NCBI GenBank assembly: GCA_030037185.1
Contig: JASHRR010000176.1
Coordinates: 1-6,030 of the forward strand
Reading direction: 5' to 3'
Length of the DNA: 6,030 nucleotides
From: Xanthobacteraceae bacterium
GTDB lineage: Bacteria; Pseudomonadota; Alphaproteobacteria; Rhizobiales; Xanthobacteraceae
Positions 1 through 5,715 of this stretch are shown here, in pieces (within the stretch, counting starts at the first letter, position 1; each line of letters begins with the position of its first letter). The notes under the pieces are model-generated. The model was not told the DNA's origin. It saw nothing but the letters and a program-made list of their open reading frames with translations, and made no database searches. The translations under genes were made by a program, and so were the position numbers.

Positions 1-7
1 CGCTCAG

Positions 8-78
8 TGGGAATGGAGTCTCCCAACGATTGCCGCTAGGCTGATGACTCCTACCAGGCGCGGTGACGTCGGTAGGAG
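8..78 (+). promoter_or_regulatory. Fluoride riboswitch (crcB motif) 1 with anti-RBS expression platform
   Basis: The aptamer spans about 8-55. P1 is TGGGA (8-12) with TCCCA (21-25), closing the 8-nt loop ATGGAGTC. P2 is GCC (32-34) with GGC (39-41). The pseudoknot is GGAGT (15-19) with ACTCC (47-51). The 3' half GGCTGATGACTCCTACC is the hallmark of the crcB motif, which binds fluoride through Mg2+. CTCCTACC (48-55) can instead pair perfectly over 8 bp with GGTAGGAG (71-78), which carries an RBS-like GGAG; with fluoride bound, the pseudoknot would prevent this. No T-tract follows, so control is probably translational (inference). The promoter lies outside the window. The gene below is the small membrane protein at 114. 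Confidence 0.9.
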
Positions 79-113
79 CTGTTGCCTCCCGAAGACGTCC
101 GCAGAGGGCGCAA

Positions 114-281
114 ATGGAGAGGCTTCCCGACTCCCTCGCGATTGCTCTCTGGATCACGGGATCGTGTTGGCTGTTGGCCATAGTCGCCTATTTTATCGGT
201 TGTTCGAGCGAATGGGTGCTGCCGATCTTTCTGCTTGGACTCCTCACGGGCATTGCGGAGTGGGTCATGAGACGGAAATAA
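114..281 (+). CDS. Small two-helix membrane protein under fluoride riboswitch control
   Basis: This is a 55-residue protein starting at ATG 114, preceded by AGAGGG at 103-108 with a 5-nt spacer. The frame is open further upstream (GTG 63), but that start would lie inside the riboswitch switching hairpin. Two hydrophobic segments are visible, at about residues 9-29 and 34-51, joined by a short polar turn (CSSEW), with a charged C-terminal end (MRRK). Two cysteines lie in or near the first helix (18 and 30). The layout, LW..G near the start of helix 1 and a GLLTG turn in helix 2, loosely recalls actinobacterial DUF2530-type small membrane proteins, but I cannot confirm homology. It is the first ORF after riboswitch 1, so fluoride induction is likely. 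The function is unknown; a small channel, a transporter accessory or a membrane-stress protein would all fit. Confidence 0.6.
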   Translation: MERLPDSLAIALWITGSCWLLAIVAYFIGCSSEWVLPIFLLGLLTGIAEWVMRRK

Positions 282-429
282 ATTAGGTCGTGAAGTGGGT
301 CGTGATAACCCTCGCTAGCAGAGCGCCCAAAGAGCGGGAGCACAACCGCATTGCACACTTTGGTCGGTTGCTCAAACTAGAGATAGCCGTGCAGTTGAGG
401 AACGAGGGAGAGGAATTCCAGGCCCTTCT

Positions 430-650
430 ATGGCAAAGGGAGTTTATCAGCCCTTGCCGCCGATGACCGGAAAGGTCGATTTGCCGAATAAGGTGATTGC
501 CGGTCACGAGACCCCATTTCGGCCGTGCCTGAGTGGGTCACCTTCACGCCGGACAACAAGTATCTCTATGTATCCGATGCGGCGCTGAACCCCGTCTCAG
601 AGATCGATATGCCGGCCATGAAGGTCGTCAAGGTGATTCAGGTCGGCGAG
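430..650 (+). pseudogene. Fragment of a YVTN-type beta-propeller protein
   Basis: The stretch 525-650 reads PEWVTFTPDNKYLYVSDAA and then NPVSEIDM..MKVVKVIQVGE. This is one blade of the YVTN/surface-antigen beta-propeller family, whose members carry repeats of the form WVTFTPDGKY.YVSN....VSVID..T.KVV..I.VG. The preceding codons from ATG 430 read plausibly into it (VDLPNKVIAGHETP) but in another frame; a 1-nt shift at about 510-522 would join them (HETP to ISAVPEWV). Real family members have several blades, usually with a signal peptide, so only a scrap remains. After about 650 the reading frame loses any family resemblance. No start, RBS or promoter is convincing. I treat it as a degraded remnant, not an expressed gene. 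Confidence 0.55.
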
Positions 651-783
651 ACCTCGTCTGGCAAACGGGCTTCGCTACATTATGGAATGGCCCCACTCGC
701 GAAGCAAGCCGCGGTGCTTTGTCCTTTGGCTGTACGTGCGACGCCTCCGATTCGGCCGGGAGAAAGAGGCGTCGCGTGTTTTC

Positions 784-2497
784 TCAGTCTGTAATTGCAC
801 CACGACTGGCCGTTGATACGAGTTTGGTATACTTTGCCAACACGCCGGTGGTGTAACGAGGCTTGGGCGCCTTCCACAGTTTTTTCCGTCTCGCAAGTTC
901 CTTCGCAGGGACGTTTAGCTCGATGAGACGCTTGTTGGCGTCGATCGTGATCGAATCACCTTCCTTCACCAGCGCGATCACCCCGCCTTCGTAGGCCTCG
1001 GGAGCTACGTGACCGACGACCATGCCCCAGGTCCCACCGGAAAAGCGGCCGTCCGTGAGAAGGCCGACCGACGAGCCGAGGCCCTGGCCAATGAGGGCAG
1101 ACGTCGGGGCAAGCATTTCCTGCATGCCGGGCCCGTCTTTTGGACCCTCGCAGCGAATGACGATCACATCGCCGGCTTTGATGGTTTTTGCCATAATCGC
1201 CTTTAGGCATGCCGGTTCGGAATCGAAAACGCGTGCCGGTCCCGTGATTGATGTCTGTTTCAACCCGGTGATCTTGGCGACGCAGCCCTCGGGCGAAAGA
1301 TTGCCCTTCAGGATGGCGAGATGGCCTTGCTTGTAGAGCGGGTCCGACCATGGGCGGATCACGTCCTGATCCTTGCGCGGCTCGGCAGGAACCTCCTTCA
1401 ACATCTCAGCCATGGCCTTGCCTTGGATTGTCATGCAATCACTGTGCAAAACGCCATTGACAAGCAACATTTTCAGCACCTGCGGAACCCCCCCGGCGGC
1501 ATGGAAATCGGTGGCCACGTAAGGGCCAGAGGGTTTCCGATTGCAGAGCACCGGCACTTTGCGCCGGACACGCTCGAAGTCGTCGATCGTCCATTTCACG
1601 CCCGCTGAATGCGCAATGGCAAGATAATGGAGTACCGCGTTGGTCGAGCCCCCAGTCGCCATCACAAGCGCCACCGCATTTTCGATCGACTTTCTGGCGA
1701 TTATTTCGCCGGGCTTCAGGTCGTTGCGAACTGCCACGACCAGCACGCGTGCTGACTCGGCCGCCGAGTCGGCCTTTTCCTTGTCCGGCGTCGCCATCTG
1801 CGATGAGCCAAGCAGACTCATGCACCAGCGCTTCGAACGAGGACGACATTGTGTTTGCGGTGTACTGGCCGCCGCAAGCGCCGACGGACGGGCGGCGTTT
1901 TTCTCGATACCCTCGAAATCTTCCTCCGACATCTTACCGGCGGTGAAGGCGCCGACGGCTTCGAAGGGGCTCACGATCGTGAGCTTCTCGCCCTTCCAGA
2001 AGCCCGGCTTGATGGTGCCGGCATCAAACGAAGATTCCGGGTACATTCATGCGTGCGATAGCCATGATGCTTCCCGGCATGTTTTTGTCGCAGCCTCCGA
2101 CCGCCACCACGCCGTCCATTCGCCGGCCGTTGACAGCGACTTCGATGGAATCGGCAATCACCTCGCGCGACACCAGCGAGTATTTCATCCCTTCGGTGCC
2201 CATGCCGATGCCGTCTGTCACTGTCGGAAAGCCAAACACCTGTGGCATCGCGCCGGCTTCCGTGAGCGCTGCCACCACGCGATCAACGAGAGGCTGGATG
2301 CCAGCGTTGCACGGGTTCATCGTCGAGTGGCCGTTCGCTATTCCGACAATGGGCTTCTCGAAGTCACCGTCTTTGAAGCCGACTGCCCGCAACATCGCGC
2401 GGTTGGGGGAGCGGGCAATGCCTGCAGTGATGAGTTGGGATCGTTTATTAATTTTTTGTCACTCTGAATGTCCTTGTGTCGTGCCGATTGTCGTCAT
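784..2497 (-). pseudogene. ilvD: Dihydroxy-acid dehydratase, broken by a nonsense codon and frameshifts
   Basis: IlvD dehydrates 2,3-dihydroxy acids to 2-oxo acids in branched-chain amino acid synthesis, using an Fe-S cluster and Mg2+. Homology runs over the whole length, about 570 codons, as usual for the family. Seen in order: [21 protein letters not shown], a cluster cysteine in MNPCN, a second in [70 protein letters not shown] and [21 protein letters not shown], ending GAITD. The most upstream start is ATG 2497-2495; AAGGAG (2520-2515) is 17 nt away, too far to be good. Lesions: an in-frame TGA at 2461-2459; a +1 shift creating TGA at 2026-2024, where IFVYxGTIKPG is expected; and a -1 shift near 1876-1893 compensated by a +1 near 1822-1825. 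The segment between these last two should read [17 protein letters not shown], and in the open frame the third cluster cysteine is lost. It cannot encode an active enzyme as written. Confidence 0.92.
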
Positions 2498-2566
2498 GAG
2501 ATGCGATTGTTGAACTCCTTGCGAGCCGCCCGCAGTCTCGGTTTCTTTGGTGACGAGTATCCGAAC

Positions 2567-2854
2567 TCAGATGGAGGCTAGCGCGGGCCCTCTGTTACTA
2601 CAGGCAACGTTTCCCCCGGCTAGCTCGTTACGACCTAAAGACGAAGGATGGGCGTTAAGGGTGAACTCTGTCTCCGCAACAATAACGCGATCTGCCTTGC
2701 TGCAGTGACGCGGTACTGTTATTGGCGTATGAACGCATCGTTTATACAACTCAATGGCTGATCCCTTGACGACCTCAAAGTTGAGCACCCGCGTGTACTC
2801 GTCCCGCGAAGATCTACCCGATTGCTTGCCCATATTGAGCTTGTCGATGGGCAT
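2567..2854 (-). CDS. Unrecognised 95-codon ORF, doubtful
   Basis: The frame begins at ATG 2854-2852 (MPIDKLNMGKQSGRSS) and ends at TGA 2569-2567. The frame extends four codons further up to a TTG. Only a weak purine stretch (GAACGGAAAT) precedes the ATG. The composition is soluble and mixed, with four cysteines and no membrane segment or motif that I recognise. It lies 69 bases upstream of the broken ilvD on the same strand, in DNA that is otherwise gene-poor. It may be a real small protein, the tail of a decayed gene or a chance frame; I cannot tell them apart. Confidence 0.2.
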   Translation of the reverse strand: MPIDKLNMGKQSGRSSRDEYTRVLNFEVVKGSAIELYKRCVHTPITVPRHCSKADRVIVAETEFTLNAHPSSLGRNELAGGNVACSNRGPALASI

Positions 2855-3229
2855 ATTTCCGTTCAACGGATCAAGGAAACATCACCTCGACGCTGTCGCA
2901 TCTCTCGCTGCTGACTAGCCGAGGGCCAACTCGTTTCCAGCTCGACGACGCTGGCCCCACCGCGTGGTAGAATCAACGGGCCTCGCAGATATCGAGCGTC
3001 CGAAGCGTGGCGCTCAACTCTGCGCGGCACGCGCAATAAGCGCAGTCCTTGTGGGCCATCCACGGCCTGCTAAATCCGGCGGAGGATCGATTGAGCCGGC
3101 GCGGCCGGCAGTCGCTAGGGGGGCCACTCAGCGGAAATCATATCAGCCCAGAAGGGCGGTTTGGGGACCTATGGAACCATTTTAGGCCGAGTGTCGTTTG
3201 CGTTGATACGACAAGCCGTGACGCTTGGC
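2855..3229. other. Intergenic stretch with no gene I can support
   Basis: About 375 bases lie between the doubtful ORF and the promoter of riboswitch 2. Short open frames exist on both strands but have no RBS, no domain resemblance and implausible composition. I see no tRNA, no IS ends and no long repeats. The only structured item is CTTGGC (3224-3229) facing GCCAAG (3245-3250), an inverted repeat that brackets the -35 region of the next promoter. Confidence 0.5.
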
Positions 3230-3258
3230 TTGCTTGATTTGATCGCCAAGCCTATATT
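3230..3258 (+). promoter_or_regulatory. Sigma-70-like promoter for riboswitch 2 and the MFS operon
   Basis: The -35 is TTGCTT (3230-3235) and the -10 is TATATT (3253-3258), with a 17-nt spacer. A start site near 3265 would put the aptamer (from 3276) about 10 nt into the transcript, the usual layout for a riboswitch. The inverted repeat CTTGGC/GCCAAG (3224-3229 and 3245-3250) overlaps the promoter and might be an operator, but it is short enough to be chance. Confidence 0.6.
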
Positions 3259-3275
3259 GCCTGTCATTATGTGAC

Positions 3276-3346
3276 GGGGATGGAGTGCCCCCGAGACCGC
3301 CGCAACGGCTGATGACTCCTACCGCGTGATGTCTGGCGGTGGGAGT
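3276..3346 (+). promoter_or_regulatory. Fluoride riboswitch (crcB motif) 2 with 11-bp switching hairpin
   Basis: P1 is GGGG (3276-3279) with CCCC (3288-3291), closing ATGGAGTG. P2 is GCCG (3299-3302) with CGGC (3306-3309). The pseudoknot is GGAGT (3282-3286) with ACTCC (3315-3319). The match to the crcB consensus is close. The competing structure pairs ACTCCTACCGC (3315-3325) with GCGGTGGGAGT (3336-3346): 11 consecutive pairs with one G-U. That arm contains an RBS-like GGTGGGAG. The hairpin is not followed by a T-tract, so translational control is more likely than termination (inference). Six bases after the GGGAG is a TTG (3352) in the MFS frame; the better-looking MFS start is far downstream at 3538. 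Confidence 0.93.
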
Positions 3347-3412
3347 GGCAATTGTCCTCTCTCAACCTGAGATCACGCACGTTAGTGGCACTGGGCCGCG
3401 AAGGAGTGCGCG

Positions 3413-3547
3413 ATGACGGGACTGTTCGTTTTTCTTGGATCGCCGCGGTGCTGCCGGGCGGCCTTACCGCCGCTTTGCTGCGCTCGCAAGTGGGGGGCGG
3501 TGTTTCCAGTAGTCATGCCTACTGGGGGGCGTTCCGGATGGCGGTGA
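3413..3547 (+). pseudogene. Short ORF with crcB-like start, possible crcB remnant
   Basis: AAGGAG (3401-3406) stands 6 nt before ATG 3413, the best RBS-plus-start pair between riboswitch 2 and the transporter. The 44-codon frame opens MTGLFVFLGS, much like CrcB (Fluc) fluoride channels, which begin M..LLVFLGGGLG. It also has ARKWGAVFP at residues 24-32, close to where CrcB carries ARR.G..FPWGTL. Between these points the sequence does not match in this frame, and the ORF ends by overlapping the MFS start. CrcB is normally about 125 residues, so at most an N-terminal remnant is present. Alternatively it is a leader ORF coupling the riboswitch to the transporter, or chance. Confidence 0.22.
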
Positions 3548-4725
3548 CGACGGAAGCGGTCGTGGCTCGAAGGCCCGGCCGCCGTGCGGCGGCTATTCGT
3601 TTCATTGTTCTGATCGGATTCGTGAGCCTTTTTGGCGATATGACCTATGAAGGCGCGCGAAGCATCGTGGGGCCGTACCTCGGTACGCTTGGCGCGTCGG
3701 CGACGGTAGTGGGAATCGTAGCCGGCTTTGGCGAGTTGATTGGCTATGTCATCCGTCTGCTCTCCGGCTATCTCGGCGATCGGACAGGACGCTACTGGAC
3801 CGTGACTATAATCGGATACGTTCTGAACCTGTCCGCGGTGCCTTTGCTTGCATTAGCGGTAAATTGGGAAAGTGCGGCGGTCCTGGTTGTGGTCGAGCGC
3901 ATGGGACGAGCACTGCGCGCTCCGACCCGTGACGCCATGCTGTCTCATGCTGCAACCAGGACCGGCGCCGGCTGGGCCTTCGGCCTTCATGAGGCGATGG
4001 ACACAACAGGTGCAATCATTGGCCCGCTTGCGGTTGGCGCCGCCTTGTATTTCGGACAAGGATACACTGCGAGTTTCGCGATGTTGGTCGCGCCGGCGCT
4101 GTTATCCATTCTTGTATTGTTGGTCGCACGAGCCCAGTTCCCGACTCCACGAGACTTGGAGGTTGTTGAACCGATCCGCGAGCCGCGGGCGCTTCCCCGG
4201 AAATTTTGGATTTACTCGGTAGGCGCGGCATTCATCGGGGCCGGGTACGCGGATTTTTCACTTCTGGCCTATCACTTCGGCAAGTCTTCGGTGGTTGTTC
4301 CGCCGCTGGTTCCCATGCTGTACGCGCTTGCGATGGTGGCTGCTGCCATCGCGGCGCTCGGCCTTGGCCAGCTATTCGATCGTGCCGGCATCAGAGTGAT
4401 GATTCCAGCCGTGGTCGTCTCGGCCCTTTCGGCACCATTGGCACTTCTCGGCGGACCGATTGTCGTTTGCCTCGGGGTCATATGCTGGGGCGTTGGAATG
4501 GGGGCGCAGGAATCCGTAATGCGGGCGGTCATTGGATCGATGGCGCCACGCCGTCGTCGCGGCACCGCCTTCGGCCTGTTTCACACCATGTTTGGAATCG
4601 CGTGGTTCATCGGAAGCGCGCTTCTCGGAATCGTGTACGACCACTCGGTCGTGGGCGTTGCGGTCCTCTCGCTCGTACTGCAGCTCCTGTCGGTGCCTGT
4701 TCTGGTCGCCGTGATGAACAGGTGA
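3538..4725 (+). CDS. MFS transporter, likely fluoride-responsive
   Basis: This is a 395-residue integral membrane protein of the major facilitator superfamily, usual length, with about 12 hydrophobic segments. The first is at residues 20-33 (FIVLIGFVSLFGD) and is followed by MTYEGARSIVGPYL. The loop 2-3 signature GYLGDRTGRYW is at 77-87, and its second-half counterpart GQLFDRAGIRV is at 277-287. A conserved-looking ERMGRALRAPTRDAM stretch is at 120-134, and a basic loop PRRRRGTAFG at 337-346. ATG 3538 is chosen because family members usually begin about 20 residues before the first helix and a G-rich run precedes it. The frame is open back to TTG 3352, which sits just after riboswitch 2's sequestered RBS, so a longer form of 457 residues is possible. 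The position behind a fluoride riboswitch suggests F-/HF export or relief of a fluoride effect. The substrate is not shown by sequence. Confidence 0.9.
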   Translation: MAVTTEAVVARRPGRRAAAIRFIVLIGFVSLFGDMTYEGARSIVGPYLGTLGASATVVGIVAGFGELIGYVIRLLSGYLGDRTGRYWTVTIIGYVLNLSAVPLLALAVNWESAAVLVVVERMGRALRAPTRDAMLSHAATRTGAGWAFGLHEAMDTTGAIIGPLAVGAALYFGQGYTASFAMLVAPALLSILVLLVARAQFPTPRDLEVVEPIREPRALPRKFWIYSVGAAFIGAGYADFSLLAYHFGKSSVVVPPLVPMLYALAMVAAAIAALGLGQLFDRAGIRVMIPAVVVSALSAPLALLGGPIVVCLGVICWGVGMGAQESVMRAVIGSMAPRRRRGTAFGLFHTMFGIAWFIGSALLGIVYDHSVVGVAVLSLVLQLLSVPVLVAVMNR

Positions 4726-4733
4726 CGTGAGCC

Positions 4734-4823
4734 ATGAAAGCGACATTGAGAGGCATTGCTTGGAGGCATGTACGGGCCCGCGGATCACGCCACGCCTCCG
4801 ATCTCGGGAAGGCTGCATCATGA
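4734..4823 (+). CDS. Possible 29-codon coupling ORF between transporter and downstream gene
   Basis: ATG 4734 lies 8 bases after the MFS stop, with AGGTGA (4720-4725) in RBS position. The frame encodes a strongly basic, arginine-rich peptide starting MKATLRGIAWRHVRARGS. Its TGA (4821-4823) overlaps the ATG of the next gene (4820) as ATGA, the usual arrangement for translational coupling. Inside it, GGAGGC and GCCTCC (about 4761-4798) can form a 6-bp stem. It may be a real peptide, a leader that hands ribosomes to the next gene, or chance. Confidence 0.3.
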   Translation: MKATLRGIAWRHVRARGSRHASDLGKAAS

Positions 4824-5245
4824 AGAACCTCGCCCGCCCGTCCTTTTTCCGAATGTTCGACCTGCTGGTGAGCACCGTCAATCCAGGTTTGAAGCTGACG
4901 CGCTGGACGCACGACGGCGTGAATTTCGAGCGCGAGAGACATAGCTTTACCGGCCCTAGGCACAGTGTGACCGTCGACATATTCACGCTAACGCGCGGAG
5001 GCCGCCGGGGTTGGTCACTCATGGTGACAAAGGAATACTGGTGGGCGGGACCGGAAGGGAAGGCATTCAAGAATTCGCGGTGGGCTCGTCCGCTCGGCGG
5101 CCAGCGTAGCGATCTGTTCGCATGGCTCCGGAAGCATGAAGCGGCTCTCGATGCTTCATCTTCTTTTACAAATGTGTCCGCCCAGATCGAGGAGGATGAT
5201 TCATTCGATGATGAAGTGGATGATAGTGACGAGGTGCTGAACTGA
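4820..5245 (+). CDS. Uncharacterised protein with acidic C-terminal tail, MFS operon partner
   Basis: This is a 141-residue protein starting at ATG 4820, with GGAAGG (4807-4812) 7 nt upstream. An open frame extends to GTG 4727, but that start has weaker spacing to an RBS. Residues 1-110 look like one small soluble domain: a hydrophobic start (FFRMFDLLVS), a strand-rich middle (HSVTVDIFTLTRG, GWSLMVTKEYWW) and a terminal block with GPEGKAFKNSRWARPLGG and RSDLFAWLRKHEAALD. Residues 123-139 are mostly Asp and Glu (IEEDDSFDDEVDDSDEV). There is no signal peptide, membrane helix or known catalytic motif that I recognise. It lies 94 bases after the transporter on the same strand with no terminator between, so it should share the fluoride-controlled transcript. 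The acidic tail could bind metal or a basic partner (speculation). Confidence 0.75.
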   Translation: MKNLARPSFFRMFDLLVSTVNPGLKLTRWTHDGVNFERERHSFTGPRHSVTVDIFTLTRGGRRGWSLMVTKEYWWAGPEGKAFKNSRWARPLGGQRSDLFAWLRKHEAALDASSSFTNVSAQIEEDDSFDDEVDDSDEVLN

Positions 5246-5573
5246 GAGGGCCGCGACGATTGAACGCTGGCCTTGAAACTCAGCGGTGATGGTTATTCAG
5301 CCCAGTTCGGCCGGTGCGGCCGCGAATGTCGTAGACACGGGTCGTCGGCAGTCTCGATCAGGCAATCGATGTGCTTGGCGAGTGCCTCGGTAGCGGCTCC
5401 CCGGATGCCACTCGGTTCACTCGGCGACCGCCTATGTCGCAGCCAGCTTCGGCTGCCGGTTCTTGGTGCATTCCAGTGCAGCACCTTCATCAACGCTTTT
5501 CTAAATCAACAGATGGGTTGGGATGTCACCCAGTTCGGCTTGGGTGAAACTCGGCTGGGGTTCGATCGTTTTA
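5246..5573. other. Intergenic stretch with no gene I can support
   Basis: About 330 bases lie between the 141-residue protein and the promoter of riboswitch 3. Open frames cross the region on both strands, but the + strand one runs into the riboswitch and the - strand one has no RBS or family resemblance. A stem GCAGCC/GGCTGC (5439-5444 and 5451-5456, 6-nt loop) could slow transcription, but no T-tract follows it, so I do not call a terminator. Confidence 0.45.
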
Positions 5574-5602
5574 TTGTGGGAACACGCGATCGCTGCTACG
5601 AT
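5574..5602 (+). promoter_or_regulatory. Sigma-70-like promoter for riboswitch 3 and the Nudix gene
   Basis: The -35 is TTGTGG (5574-5579) and the -10 is TACGAT (5597-5602), with a 17-nt spacer. A start near 5609 would place the aptamer about 11 nt into the transcript, the same geometry as at the MFS operon. This makes the Nudix gene an independent transcription unit. Confidence 0.55.
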
Positions 5603-5619
5603 GAGATATTAATGTTGAC

Positions 5620-5709
5620 GGGGATGGAGTACCCCCGGAACCGCCGCAAGGCTGATGACTCCTAGCGTTGTTATGCACGCCGCCGCGACTGGGTCGCGGC
5701 GAAAGGAGT
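5620..5709 (+). promoter_or_regulatory. Fluoride riboswitch (crcB motif) 3 with sequestered RBS
   Basis: P1 is GGGG (5620-5623) with CCCC (5632-5635), closing ATGGAGTA. P2 is GCC (5643-5645) with GGC (5650-5652) around GCAA. The pseudoknot is GGAGT (5626-5630) with ACTCC (5658-5662). The expression platform is unusually legible: ACTCCT (5658-5663) is the exact complement of AGGAGT (5704-5709), the ribosome-binding site 7 nt before ATG 5716. A strong 9-bp hairpin (5681-5701) folds the intervening bases away and brings the two together. Without fluoride the RBS should be covered; with fluoride the pseudoknot holds ACTCC and frees it. This is inferred from pairing, not measured. Confidence 0.94.
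5681..5701 (+). other. GC-rich hairpin within the riboswitch 3 expression platform
   Basis: CGCCGCGAC (5681-5689) pairs perfectly with GTCGCGGCG (5693-5701) around a TGG loop. It ends directly beside the RBS AAAGGAG. No T-tract follows, so it is not a terminator. It probably acts as a spacer that stacks on the anti-RBS helix. Confidence 0.7.
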
Positions 5710-5715
5710 ATCGGC

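Noticed and set aside
290..466. Open frame of 58 codons from GTG 290, with a protein-like composition (RIAHFGRLLKLEIAVQLRNE).
   Set aside because: There is no RBS, no recognised family, and it overlaps the beta-propeller fragment in another frame; it could be a remnant but I cannot support it as a gene.
1640..2467. Long + strand open frame opposite ilvD.
   Set aside because: It is the antisense shadow of ilvD, with no RBS or family resemblance.
2964..3237. Short + strand frames in the gap before the riboswitch 2 promoter, checked for transposase or tRNA remnants.
   Set aside because: No recognisable motif, cloverleaf or terminal inverted repeats were seen.
3315..3346. 11-bp hairpin considered as an intrinsic terminator.
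   Set aside because: It is followed by TGGCAATTGTCC rather than a T-tract; RBS sequestration explains it better.
4372..5070. 232-codon - strand frame spanning the MFS tail and the acidic-tail gene.
   Set aside because: It is antisense to two better-supported genes with good RBS and domain evidence.
5439..5456. GC-rich stem-loop considered as the terminator of the MFS operon.
   Set aside because: The stem is only 6 bp and no T-run follows it.
5273..5665. 130-codon + strand frame before the Nudix gene.
   Set aside because: It runs through the promoter and aptamer of riboswitch 3 and has no RBS; the composition is not protein-like.
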